A stretch of DNA of 64,000 bases, from the NCBI GenBank assembly GCA_039197065.1, contig JBCCUL010000002.1, positions 186,001 to 250,000 of the forward strand, given 5' to 3'. The translations under genes and the position numbers were made by a program. Below are positions 1-7,991 of the stretch, piece by piece (within the stretch, counting starts at the first letter, position 1; the number at the start of each line of letters is the position of its first letter). Under the pieces are notes generated by a model. The model was not told the DNA's origin and did not search any database. It saw only the letters and a program-made list of their open reading frames with translations. The DNA comes from JANQPX01 sp039197065. Its GTDB lineage: Bacteria; Pseudomonadota; Alphaproteobacteria; Geminicoccales; Geminicoccaceae.

Positions 1-11
1 GCCCCCCGCGT

Positions 12-130
12 CTAGTGGCGTGGCCACCTCATTGACGGTAGCGGCCTCCGAAGGTGGCGTGGCCACCGCATTGACGGCAGCGACCTTCGAAGAATGTGTC
101 CGGGTTTTGAAGGGTATGCGATTTTTTGTC
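12..130 (+). repeat. Stop-anchored hairpin repeat, copy A (double)
   Basis: Two copies of a hairpin with a 3-nt loop lie head to tail. The first is GTGGC-GTG-GCCAC at 15-27, the second GGTGGC-GTG-GCCACC at 53-67; both are followed by CATTGACGG. The second runs into a box (about 83-130, containing GAAGAATGTG and GGGTATGCG) that matches the copy after ubiE. The first copy begins with TAG at 13-15, which reads in frame from the first base of the window. A gene on the + strand may therefore end there, although only four codons are visible. Confidence 0.7.
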
Positions 131-164
131 GGGGAGGGTAGTGTGCCGTGTGCGTCGGACGCTG

Positions 165-272
165 CCGGCTTCTCACCACCAATGGCGTTCTCCCCTGGTC
201 AAACCTGGCGGCATACCGTCACTACTGGCAGAGGCGGACGAAACCAAATGACGTGGCCATGCCACACCACTA
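165..272 (-). repeat. Stop-anchored hairpin repeat, copy B (after mutM)
   Basis: This minus-strand copy starts at the TAG stop codon of mutM (272-270). It carries the hairpin GTGGC-ATG-GCCAC (plus coordinates 253-265), then GTCATTT and, about 50 bases on, a GGTATGCCGCCAGG box resembling GGTATGCCGGCAGG in copy D. It is more diverged than the other copies. It may also serve as the transcription end of mutM, but there is no U-tract. Confidence 0.65.
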
Positions 273-1085
273 GCGTTGGCAGCGTTCGCAGTAGAAGGTG
301 GTGCGGTTCGCCTGGACCGATGACTTGATCGGGCTTTGGCAGGCAGGGCAGGGCTGGTCGGCGCGGCCATAGACGTCGAACTGGTGCTGGAAATAGCCGA
401 GTTCGCCGTCGGTCTGGACATAGTCCCGGAGCGATGAGCCGCCGGCTTCGATGGCGGCCCGGAGCACGCTCTTGATCGTCGTGGCGAGACGCTTGCAGTC
501 GGCGGGCTTCAGCGTCTCGGCGGCGCGAAAGGGCGACAGCTTGGCTCGGAACAGACTTTCACACGCATAGATATTGCCGACGCCGACCACGAATTTCTGG
601 TTCATGATCGCCGTTTTGACGGGGCTCGCGCGCCCTTGCAGCACGCGCCTCAACGCTTTGCCATCAAACGCCTCGTCGAGCGGCTCGAGGCCGAGGTCAG
701 CGAGCCGCGGATGGCTTTCGAGTTTGTCGTTCGCGACCAGATCGAGCATCCCGAAACGTCTCGGATCGACGTAGCGAAGCGTGGTGCCGTCATCGAAGTC
801 GAAGGTGAGATGCTCGTGCGGTCCTGCCGCTTCGCCGTCGAATACGAGCCTGCCGGACATGCCGAGATGCAGGAGGAGACGGTGATCGTTGTCCAGGCTG
901 ATCAGGATGTATTTGGCGCGGCGCGCAAAGCTCAGAACCCGGCAGCCGGTCAACCTTTCGGGCAAGGCGGGCGGCAGGGGAAAGCGAAGATCGGCCCGAT
1001 GCTGAGCGACGCCTTTGATGGTGCGGCCGGTCAGCCGCGCCTCCAGTCCGCGCATCGCTGTCTCGACCTCCGGAAGTTCCGGCAT
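270..1085 (-). CDS. mutM: Formamidopyrimidine-DNA glycosylase
   Basis: Bifunctional base-excision repair enzyme that removes 8-oxoguanine and formamidopyrimidines and nicks the abasic site. The 271-aa protein has the full family layout: an N-terminal PELPEVE in which Pro2 and Glu3 are catalytic once Met is removed, a conserved Lys near residue 58 (RRAKYIL), the helix-two-turn-helix region (NQKFVVGVGNIYACE, about 160-175) and a C-terminal CPAC...FYCERC zinc finger ending in the usual CQR. The ATG at 1085 gives the canonical start. It is divergent from ubiE, and its TAG stop coincides with the first bases of a dispersed hairpin repeat. Confidence 0.97.
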   Translation of the reverse strand: MPELPEVETAMRGLEARLTGRTIKGVAQHRADLRFPLPPALPERLTGCRVLSFARRAKYILISLDNDHRLLLHLGMSGRLVFDGEAAGPHEHLTFDFDDGTTLRYVDPRRFGMLDLVANDKLESHPRLADLGLEPLDEAFDGKALRRVLQGRASPVKTAIMNQKFVVGVGNIYACESLFRAKLSPFRAAETLKPADCKRLATTIKSVLRAAIEAGGSSLRDYVQTDGELGYFQHQFDVYGRADQPCPACQSPIKSSVQANRTTFYCERCQR

Positions 1086-1203
1086 CGCCTCATGCCTTTC
1101 TCATTCGTTCCCATGCGACATGCGCGGCGCTTGTCGCACGACAACGGCTTTCGTACAACATCGACCATTGGGCTCGCCCATCGGGCCCCAAAGGCAAAGA
1201 TCG

Positions 1204-2058
1204 ATGACCGACACGCGAAAAGCCAGCTCTGCAGTAAGCCCATCGGCCAGCGAGGTTCGTGACCGTCTCGCCAACTCGTTTGGCTTTCAGGACGTGCGCG
1301 CCGAGGACAAGGCGGCGATGGTCGGCGATCTCTTTGCCCGCGTCGCCGATCGCTACGATTTGATGAACGATCTGATGAGCGGCGGCCTCCATCGTTTGTG
1401 GAAGTCGTCGATGGTCGACGTCCTGGCGCCGCGCCCGGGCCTACGCCTGGTCGATGTCGCGGGCGGGACCGGCGATATCGCCTTTCGTGTTCTCGATCGA
1501 TTGAAAGGCCGGGATAGTGGGAACGCCATTCAGGGTGGCGCGCCCGCCGTGCGGGATGATGCGCTCGCTACGATCACGGTGGCCGACATCAATCCCTCGA
1601 TGCTCGGCGTCGGCCGGGACAGGGCGATCGACCGGAACCTTCTCAGTGGCATCGACTGGATTGCCGCCGATGCCGAATGCCTGCCACTGCCGAGCGCGAG
1701 CGTGGATGCCTACACCATCGCGTTCGGCATTCGCAACGTCACCCATATCGACAACGCCCTTGCCGAAGCCTGCCGGGTGCTGAAGCCGGGCGGCCGGTTC
1801 CTTTGCCTCGAATTTTCCGCCCTCAAATGGCAGGAGCTGCAGCCGCTCTACGACGCCTATTCGTTCAGGGTCGTGCCGTGGATCGGCGAGCGCGTCGCCG
1901 ATGACCGCGAAGCGTACCAGTATCTGGTGGAGAGCATCCGCCGCTTTCCCGATCAGGAGACCTTCAGCGCCATGATCGAGGCGGCCGGGTTTTCGCGCGT
2001 TCGCTGCCGCAATATGACCGGCGGTGTCGCCGCCCTGCATACCGCCTGGCGCATCTAG
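1204..2058 (+). CDS. ubiE: Demethylmenaquinone/demethoxyubiquinol C-methyltransferase
   Basis: SAM-dependent C-methyltransferase of ubiquinone (and menaquinone) synthesis. The frame is open from 1015, but homology begins at the ATG at 1204, giving 284 aa. Visible family signatures are YDLMNDLMSGGLHRLWK (about 51-67), the SAM-binding loop DVAGGTGD (84-91), and GIRNVT followed by AEACRVLKPGG. A loop rich in Gly/Ala/Arg near residues 100-118 is longer than in enterobacterial UbiE. ubiB and coaBC follow in the same direction, the usual alphaproteobacterial quinone/CoA order. The TAG stop overlaps repeat copy C. Confidence 0.95.
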   Translation: MTDTRKASSAVSPSASEVRDRLANSFGFQDVRAEDKAAMVGDLFARVADRYDLMNDLMSGGLHRLWKSSMVDVLAPRPGLRLVDVAGGTGDIAFRVLDRLKGRDSGNAIQGGAPAVRDDALATITVADINPSMLGVGRDRAIDRNLLSGIDWIAADAECLPLPSASVDAYTIAFGIRNVTHIDNALAEACRVLKPGGRFLCLEFSALKWQELQPLYDAYSFRVVPWIGERVADDREAYQYLVESIRRFPDQETFSAMIEAAGFSRVRCRNMTGGVAALHTAWRI

Positions 2059-2150
2059 TGGGTGGTGTGACCACATCATTGGCGCCGAACGGCTTTGAAG
2101 AACGCGCCTGGATGTTTACTGGTATGCGGTCCTTTGTCGGAAGATTTCTG
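2056..2150 (+). repeat. Stop-anchored hairpin repeat, copy C (after ubiE)
   Basis: Begins at the TAG stop of ubiE. The hairpin is GTGGT-GTG-ACCAC (2062-2074). Compared with GTGGC-GTG-GCCAC in the other copies, both sides of the last stem pair have changed (C-G to T-A), so the stem is preserved. Downstream, GAAGAACGCGCCTGG and GGTATGCGGTC (about 2096-2140) match the same boxes of copies A and D. Confidence 0.7.
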
Positions 2151-2197
2151 AGCGTCGGTCTTTCTGGTCACGCCGTTAGCTTGGCGAAGCCGTTCTG

Positions 2198-3724
2198 ATG
2201 TGGCGATCCTGTCGTCATCTCCTTCGATTGCTCGAGATCGTTCGTTGCCTCGCCCGGCACAACGCGCTGTTCTTCGTCGATCTCCTGCCTTTACCCGGCT
2301 TCGTCCTTTGGTTTTGTCGTCGGCTATCGAACCGAAAGGCGCCGGGGCGTCAGGGGCAGAGGCTGGCGCGGGCGCTACAGGAACTCGGGCCGAGCTTCAT
2401 CAAATTCGGTCAGAGCCTCGCGACGCGCGCCGATCTCTTCGGCGAGCGCTTCGCCGCCGACCTCGCCGAATTGCAGGATCGCCTGCCGCCCTTTGACGGC
2501 AAGATCGCCCGCGACCTGATCGAGAGCGAGCTGGACGCGCCGCTCAAGGACCTATTCGAGCAGTTCGACGACCAGCCGATCGCCGCCGCCTCGATCGCCC
2601 AGGTGCATTTCGCCACCACCACCGAGGGCGAGGAGGTCGCCGTGAAGGTGCTGCGTCCCGGCATCGAACGGCAGATGGCCGCCGATCTCGACCTGTTCGC
2701 CTGGATTGCGGGCCTGGTCGAATGGCTGCAGCCCGGCATGCGGCGCCTGAAACCCAGCGCCGCCGTCGAGACCTTCGCCGTGTCCACGCGAACCGAGATG
2801 GATCTCCGCCTGGAGGCGGCGGCTGCCGCCGAGCTTGGCGAGAACTGTGCCGACGACCCCGGATTTCGCGTGCCGCGCATCGACTGGCGCCGAACCGGGC
2901 GGCGCGTCCTGACGCTCGAGCGCGTCGAGGGGCTCGCCTCCGATGATCGGGAAGGGATGATCGATGCCGGATTCGATCCGGACCTGATCCTGATGCGCGC
3001 AGCCGAGATCCTTTTCAAGCAGGTCTTCCGTGACGGTTTTTTCCATGCCGACATGCATCCCGGCAACATGTTCATCGACGACAAGGGCGAGATGGTGCCG
3101 GTTGATTTCGGCATTATGGGACGGCTGGATGCTGCGACCAGACGCTTTCTCGGCGAGATGCTGCTCGGCTTCCTCACCGCCGACTACAAGCGGGTCGCCG
3201 ACGTGCATTTCAATGCGGGCTACGTACCGGCGGGGCAGGATCGGGCCGCCTTCATGCAGGCCTGCCGATCGATCGCCGAGCCGATCAGGGATCGACCGTT
3301 GAATGAGATCTCTGTAGGCCGCCTTCTCGGTCAGCTGTTCGAGGTCACCGAAACCTTCTCCATGGAAACCCAGCCGCAGCTTCTTCTGCTGCAAAAGACC
3401 ATGGTCGTCGCCGAAGGTGTTGGCCGCAGGCTGAACCCGGACGTCAATATGTGGGAACTCGCCCAGCCGCTGATCGAAAGCTGGATGATCGACAATCTCG
3501 GTCCGAAGGCGCAGATACAGACGGTGATCGACGATGGCATCGAGACGTTGAGGCGTCTGCCGCAGCTGATCGAACGCGCCGAACACGCTCTCGATTCCGC
3601 ACTCGACGATGGTGTGAAGCTCGATGCCGGCGCCTGGCGCGATCACCAGAACAACCTTGCGCCGATCGGCTGGGCGGTGCTCCTCGTTACGGCCGGCATG
3701 ATCATCGGCGCGCTGATTGATTGA
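2198..3724 (+). CDS. ubiB: Ubiquinone biosynthesis ABC1/UbiB family ATPase
   Basis: Atypical protein-kinase-like ATPase required for ubiquinone synthesis, membrane anchored. The 508-aa protein has the family KxGQ motif (KFGQ, about 69-72), an Ala-rich nucleotide loop (AAASIAQVH, about 128-136), the catalytic-loop equivalent HADMHPGN and the metal-binding VDFGIMG (about 300). A hydrophobic helix at the extreme C-terminus (WAVLLVTAGMIIGALI) is the membrane anchor. Length is normal. The start is the ATG at 2198; no strong ribosome binding site precedes it. It lies 139 bp after ubiE and may share its transcript. Confidence 0.95.
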   Translation: MWRSCRHLLRLLEIVRCLARHNALFFVDLLPLPGFVLWFCRRLSNRKAPGRQGQRLARALQELGPSFIKFGQSLATRADLFGERFAADLAELQDRLPPFDGKIARDLIESELDAPLKDLFEQFDDQPIAAASIAQVHFATTTEGEEVAVKVLRPGIERQMAADLDLFAWIAGLVEWLQPGMRRLKPSAAVETFAVSTRTEMDLRLEAAAAAELGENCADDPGFRVPRIDWRRTGRRVLTLERVEGLASDDREGMIDAGFDPDLILMRAAEILFKQVFRDGFFHADMHPGNMFIDDKGEMVPVDFGIMGRLDAATRRFLGEMLLGFLTADYKRVADVHFNAGYVPAGQDRAAFMQACRSIAEPIRDRPLNEISVGRLLGQLFEVTETFSMETQPQLLLLQKTMVVAEGVGRRLNPDVNMWELAQPLIESWMIDNLGPKAQIQTVIDDGIETLRRLPQLIERAEHALDSALDDGVKLDAGAWRDHQNNLAPIGWAVLLVTAGMIIGALID

Positions 3725-3989
3725 AGTCTGGGCGTTAGGCTCGTCGATCTCGCTGTTTTTTTCTCGTTCGATGGATAATCCGATATCTCGCATCGTTGCT
3801 CGAACAGGCTGAGAAGAACAACGATCGGGTCATGCCCTGAGTTTCGTTTCCGATTGCCGAGATCTCGGTAACGCTGGATGGTGTTTCGACGGACATGCCG
3901 GTCGGCTCCTGGCGATTTTCAACGCCATGCCTATCTGTCAACCTATATCGATTGATGAAACCTTCGTCTGAACGAGAGGTTATGGCGCG

Positions 3990-5216
3990 TTGTCCAGTCG
4001 TGTCCTGTTGATCATCGCCGGCGGCATTGCCGCCTATAAGAGCCTGGAAGTGATCCGGCGCCTGCAGGATTACGGTATTGCGGTTCGGTGCATTCTGACC
4101 GAAGCCGGTTCGGCTTTCGTGACGCCGCTTTCCGTCGCCAGCCTCTCGGGCGACAAAGTATTCACCGACCTGTTCTCGCTGACCGACGAAGCGGAGATGG
4201 GGCATATCCAGCTGTCCCGCGACGCCGATCTGGTCGTGGTCGCCCCGGCGACGGCCGATCTGATCGGCAAGATGGCCTGTGGGTTGGCGGATGATCTCGC
4301 CTCGACGGCCCTGATGGCGACCGACAAGCCCGTGCTGATCGCACCCGCCATGAACCCTGAGATGTGGCAGCACCCTGCGACCAGGCGGAACATCCGTCAG
4401 CTCAGGGACGACGGGATCCACCTTGTGGGGCCGAACCAGGGCGATATGGCCTGCGGTGAGACCGGATTTGGCCGGATGGCTGAGCCGGATGAAATCGTCG
4501 AGGCGGTCAGGCAGCTCTTGAAGTCACCGGAACGCCGGCTGAAAGGCCTGCGCGCTTTGGTGACCAGCGGGCCCACGGCCGAAGCGATCGATCCCGTGCG
4601 TTTTCTCACCAATCACTCATCCGGAAAGCAGGGTCATGCGGTCGCTGCGGCCCTGCGGCAGGCGGGTGCTGAGGTGACCCTTGTGACCGGCCCGGTTGCC
4701 GAACCCGCACCGAGCGATGTCAACATCGTCAACGTCATGTCGGCGATTGAGATGCTGGAGGCTTGCCAGGAAACGCTTCCGGTCGACATCGCGATCTGCG
4801 TCGCGGCAGTGTCCGATTGGCGGCCTGCCGATCGTCGGGGACAGAAAATCAAGAAGCAGAACGACTCGCCGCCGCCCGTGATCGACCTCGTCGAAAACCC
4901 GGATATCCTGAAAACACTCTCCCGCCCTGGAAAGAACCGCCCCGCTTTGGTGATCGGTTTCGCTGCGGAAACCGAAAACGTCGAACGGAACGCCCAGCGA
5001 AAACTAGCGACCAAGGGTTGCGATTGGATCGTTGCAAACAACGTTTCGGCGGAACAAAACACCTTCGGCAGTGTTGATAATACCGTGCAGCTCTTCCAAG
5101 GCGAAGAGACGTCCGAGGATTGGCCGAGGTTGACCAAGGTCGCCGTCGCGGAGCGACTGGTTCAGCGGATCGCCGAGCATTTCGATGAACGTCGGGATGC
5201 TGTTCCGAAGGCTTGA
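3990..5216 (+). CDS. coaBC: Bifunctional phosphopantothenoylcysteine decarboxylase/ligase
   Basis: Catalyses two consecutive steps of coenzyme A synthesis. The N-terminal FMN-dependent CoaC decarboxylase shows GGIAAYKS, APATADLIGKMACGLADDL and the substrate-clamp AMNPEMW; the C-terminal CoaB ligase shows TSGPTAEAIDPVRFLTNHSSGKQG and AVSDWRP. 408 aa, standard length. The frame has no ATG before the conserved region: the best start is TTG at 3990, in a context where the nearby ATG (3982) is out of frame. Ends 113 bp before the Rrf2 regulator. Confidence 0.95.
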   Translation: MSSRVLLIIAGGIAAYKSLEVIRRLQDYGIAVRCILTEAGSAFVTPLSVASLSGDKVFTDLFSLTDEAEMGHIQLSRDADLVVVAPATADLIGKMACGLADDLASTALMATDKPVLIAPAMNPEMWQHPATRRNIRQLRDDGIHLVGPNQGDMACGETGFGRMAEPDEIVEAVRQLLKSPERRLKGLRALVTSGPTAEAIDPVRFLTNHSSGKQGHAVAAALRQAGAEVTLVTGPVAEPAPSDVNIVNVMSAIEMLEACQETLPVDIAICVAAVSDWRPADRRGQKIKKQNDSPPPVIDLVENPDILKTLSRPGKNRPALVIGFAAETENVERNAQRKLATKGCDWIVANNVSAEQNTFGSVDNTVQLFQGEETSEDWPRLTKVAVAERLVQRIAEHFDERRDAVPKA

Positions 5217-5278
5217 TCATAAAGAATCAGGCGAGGAAAGACGACAGACCCCTGTCAATTTCAAAGACGCAACACATC

Positions 5279-5305
5279 TAAATTAGGATGACCTCAATTA
5301 GGAAA
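5279..5305 (+). promoter_or_regulatory. Direct repeat upstream of Rrf2 gene, possible operator
   Basis: AATTAGGA occurs twice (5281-5288 and 5296-5303) with a 15-bp period in an AT-rich stretch 26 bp before the Rrf2 start codon. Rrf2 proteins commonly repress their own gene, so this is a plausible operator. The assignment is inference from position and repetition only. Confidence 0.3.
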
Positions 5306-5328
5306 AACGAAATGCGGGATGGATTGCC

Positions 5329-5787
5329 ATGCTAAGGCCTTCAAAGAAACTGGTTTTGGCTCTTGAGGCGGTCACTGACATAGCGTTTCATGGCGGCCCC
5401 GAACCTGTGCAGAGCCAGGATATCGCGCGACGTCTGATCTTACCGAGACGCTATCTCGAACAGGTGATGCAGCAGCTGGTGCGCGCTGGAATTTTGCGAG
5501 GTGTGCGTGGCCCTCGTGGCGGCTATCGTTTGGCGCGCGAACGCAATCGCGTCAGTGTCGGAGATGTCGTGCGTGTTGTGCGCGGGATCGAGGAGCAGCC
5601 GGCTCAAGAAGAATTCGGTTCGGCCTCCGAACTCGGTCGCAAGGTTGTCGGTCCGTTTTGGGCAAATACCGAGCATGAGCTGATGACCCGACTCGATCGG
5701 GTGACCATCGACGATCTGTGTAATCGCGCGACCGAACGAGGGGTGATCAGCGAAACCGCGCAGCGTGAAGTCGACTACGCGCTCTAG
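5329..5787 (+). CDS. Rrf2 family transcriptional regulator
   Basis: DNA-binding regulator with an N-terminal winged helix. The 152-aa protein has the family pattern: a helix-turn-helix (VQSQDIARRLILPRRYLEQVMQQL, about 27-50) followed by the wing GVRGPRGGYRLAR (about 61-73). The region where IscR and NsrR carry three cysteines has none here (a single Cys near 130), so an iron-sulfur cluster is unlikely. It resembles CymR/YwnA-type members, which act by other signals. Target genes are unknown; it stands alone, with a direct repeat just upstream that could be an autoregulatory site. Confidence 0.85.
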   Translation: MLRPSKKLVLALEAVTDIAFHGGPEPVQSQDIARRLILPRRYLEQVMQQLVRAGILRGVRGPRGGYRLARERNRVSVGDVVRVVRGIEEQPAQEEFGSASELGRKVVGPFWANTEHELMTRLDRVTIDDLCNRATERGVISETAQREVDYAL

Positions 5788-5828
5788 ACAGCGGTTCGCG
5801 AAAACCGCCGGCTTGTGGTTATCGTCTC

Positions 5829-6080
5829 CTAATCGGCTGCGGAGTTATCCAAGCCTAATCTAGAGCTGCTTGTCGGGGTGTGTGTTAGGTGAAGCCTTTT
5901 TGGGCGTTCTGAAGAGGCTTCGCCGCAAGATTTCGCGATCTTTCGCTTCTGCTCATCGGCCCGGCACTGATACTGAAGGCAGCCACACTTCGCATCATTG
6001 GGGCAGGTTTCAGGCGTTGGATCGTATGTTGCCTCCTTGCTTCTTTCGATGGTCACTCCTTGCTGCGCAGTTTCTTTCAT
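5829..6080 (-). CDS. Possible small Cys-rich protein (uncertain)
   Basis: A minus-strand frame in the 411-bp gap between the Rrf2 gene and the TPR gene. From the ATG at 6080 it encodes 83 aa with five Cys (CPNDAKCGC, YQCRAD, KSC), many charged residues and no membrane segment. There is no clear ribosome binding site and I recognise no family. It could be a chance frame. The rest of the gap shows nothing further. Confidence 0.22.
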   Translation of the reverse strand: MKETAQQGVTIERSKEATYDPTPETCPNDAKCGCLQYQCRADEQKRKIAKSCGEASSERPKRLHLTHTPTSSSRLGLDNSAAD

Positions 6081-6198
6081 CGACCTGTTCAATCGTTCAA
6101 AGTCTCCAGGGTCGACGAGCTCATTCGATATGCAGCGCTGTTGAATTTGCAAGTTGGCGCCATCTTCGAAAAATCTTCAAATCGACGGTCGGTAAAGG

Positions 6199-7524
6199 TT
6201 ACAGCCGAGCCCGCAGGGTTTCGGCGCGCGCCTCGACTTTCTCTGCCTCGCGGTGACGACGAAGCTCGCGGAGAACGATTGCGTAATTTTCGAGCGTGAC
6301 GATCAGACCAGTGTTGCCGGGGCCGAAATTCTCTTCTTCGATCGCCAGAGCACGATCCAGCAGGTTCTTGGCCTCGATATAGGCGCCGCGGTCGAAATGC
6401 AGCAGGGCAAGATTATTGAGGCCGAGCGCCAGATCGGGATGGTCGGGCCCAAAAGCTGCTTCCTCGATAGCAAGTGCCTGCCGATAAAGCGGCTTCGCCT
6501 CATCGAAGCGTCGCTGACCTCGCAGCAACTCGGCGAAGTTATTCAATGTCAGCGCCAGGTCCGGATGCGACTCGCCCAGAACCATCTTTTGGATGAGCAA
6601 ACTCTCCCGGTAGAGTTTCTCCGCCTGGGCCTCATTGCCGCGTTCGAATTGTGTGACCGCCAGATTGTTCAGACTCTGTGCGGTCGCCGGATGTTTAGGG
6701 CCAAGGCCCTGGCTCCTTATCTCGATGGCGCGTTGATGCAGCTCGAGCGCCTGATCGAGCTTACCTTGGGAACGATAGAGCTCAGCAAGGTTTGACAGCG
6801 TCGTTGCCAGCGAAGGATGGTGATCTTCCAGCGCCTTCTGTTCGATTTCGATGGCCTGCAGATAGAGTGACTCAGCCGCGGCGAAACGTCCCTCAGCATA
6901 ATGCAATGTAGCAAGGTTGTTGCGAGTTTCCGCTGTTGCCGGATGATCCTCGCCATAGGATCTCTCACGAATAGCAAGCGCTTTTCGATAAAGCGCGCCG
7001 GCTTTGTCGAAGAGCCGTCGATGCGCATAGAGAACGCCCAGATTGTTCATGGACTGAGCGCTCTCCGGATGATCTTCGCCGAATCTCTTTTTTCGAATGT
7101 CGAGTGCACGGCGGTGCAGGCGCTCCGAGTCTTCGTAACGCCCGAGCATGCGATAGAGTTCAGCGAGGTTGTTGCAGCTTTCGGCCACATCGGGGTGATC
7201 GGGGCCGAGCACGGCTTCACGGATGGAAATGGCGTTCAGATAGACATCGACCGCATCGTAGTAGTTGCCATTTGCATGCAGAGCGTAGGCGAGGTTGTTG
7301 ATGCTGGTGGCATGACGCGGGTCGCTCTGGTCAAACTCCGCGCTGAGCTCCAAGGCTTGGCGAAATAAAGCCTCGGCATCCTTGAAACGGCCCTCATCTG
7401 CAGCGCGAAGGCCATCTTTGCTCAAACCTTGCCACGTTTCTGCCATCGCCGTTGGCATGACGGGCGACAGGCAGCAGAGCAAGCACGTAAGGAAAAGAAC
7501 GACGGGACTGAACGGAGCAGGCAT
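6199..7524 (-). CDS. Exported kinesin-light-chain-type TPR protein
   Basis: A 441-aa protein with a signal peptide (hydrophobic FLTCLLCCLSPVMPTAMA, cleavage after about residue 28) followed almost entirely by tetratricopeptide repeats with a 42-residue period. Each has the kinesin-light-chain signature of the type GPDHPDVAESCNNLAELY, AL.I.E and G..HP; about nine units can be counted. Such repeats form a protein-binding superhelix. The protein probably acts in the periplasm or on the cell surface, but no partner is evident. It is a lone gene transcribed away from the exopolysaccharide cluster; the 467-bp divergent gap holds a near-match CtrA-type box. Confidence 0.8.
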   Translation of the reverse strand: MPAPFSPVVLFLTCLLCCLSPVMPTAMAETWQGLSKDGLRAADEGRFKDAEALFRQALELSAEFDQSDPRHATSINNLAYALHANGNYYDAVDVYLNAISIREAVLGPDHPDVAESCNNLAELYRMLGRYEDSERLHRRALDIRKKRFGEDHPESAQSMNNLGVLYAHRRLFDKAGALYRKALAIRERSYGEDHPATAETRNNLATLHYAEGRFAAAESLYLQAIEIEQKALEDHHPSLATTLSNLAELYRSQGKLDQALELHQRAIEIRSQGLGPKHPATAQSLNNLAVTQFERGNEAQAEKLYRESLLIQKMVLGESHPDLALTLNNFAELLRGQRRFDEAKPLYRQALAIEEAAFGPDHPDLALGLNNLALLHFDRGAYIEAKNLLDRALAIEEENFGPGNTGLIVTLENYAIVLRELRRHREAEKVEARAETLRARL

Positions 7525-7991
7525 GTGACGTCAGATCCTCTTGGCCTTGGTTAGCGGAACTTTCATCCAGCCTAGGTCAAGTTGGTTAACCAAACGTTAG
7601 CGTCGGTGCGAAATCCCCGCATATCGCAAGAAGACGATAGCGGCGCCTGTGGGCGAACGCTGATGTTTCAAATGTCGAAGATCTTCGTTTGGACGTTAAC
7701 GGTTAATCAACCGATAGCGGATATCTTGACCGTGCGAGCGACGGCCAGGGATCGAAACAAGTGGTTCCGATTCGACGTCATTCAGGCTTAGTTCGTCAGG
7801 TTCAAGCTGTAATAGTTGCTTTTCTGCCAACACGTTGAATCAATTTACCCTATTGGGAGAAACGATTTTGCGTTTGTGGATAATTTTTGTTAAATGGACG
7901 ACAACGCTATCAGGTCTGTGGAAATCTATCGAAGACTAACGAGCAAAACCAACGCTGCCGTCTTGGCGGCACTGTCTTGGCGCCTTGAAAA
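7525..7991. other. Divergent intergenic region with near-match CtrA-type box
   Basis: 467 bp with no convincing gene, AT-richer than its surroundings. It holds the presumed promoters of the TPR gene (-) and the exopolysaccharide cluster (+). TTAA-CCAAACG-TTAG at 7586-7600 differs by one base from the TTAA-N7-TTAA consensus. Several further AT-rich runs (7840-7910) precede the cluster. Confidence 0.5.

Noticed and set aside
2552..3793. 413-codon minus-strand frame
   Set aside because: Antisense to ubiB.
3936..3957. TCAA-N10-TTGA inverted repeat before coaBC as an FNR/FixK site
   Set aside because: An FNR-type box would read TTGAT-N4-ATCAA. Here the half-sites are reversed, so it does not fit.
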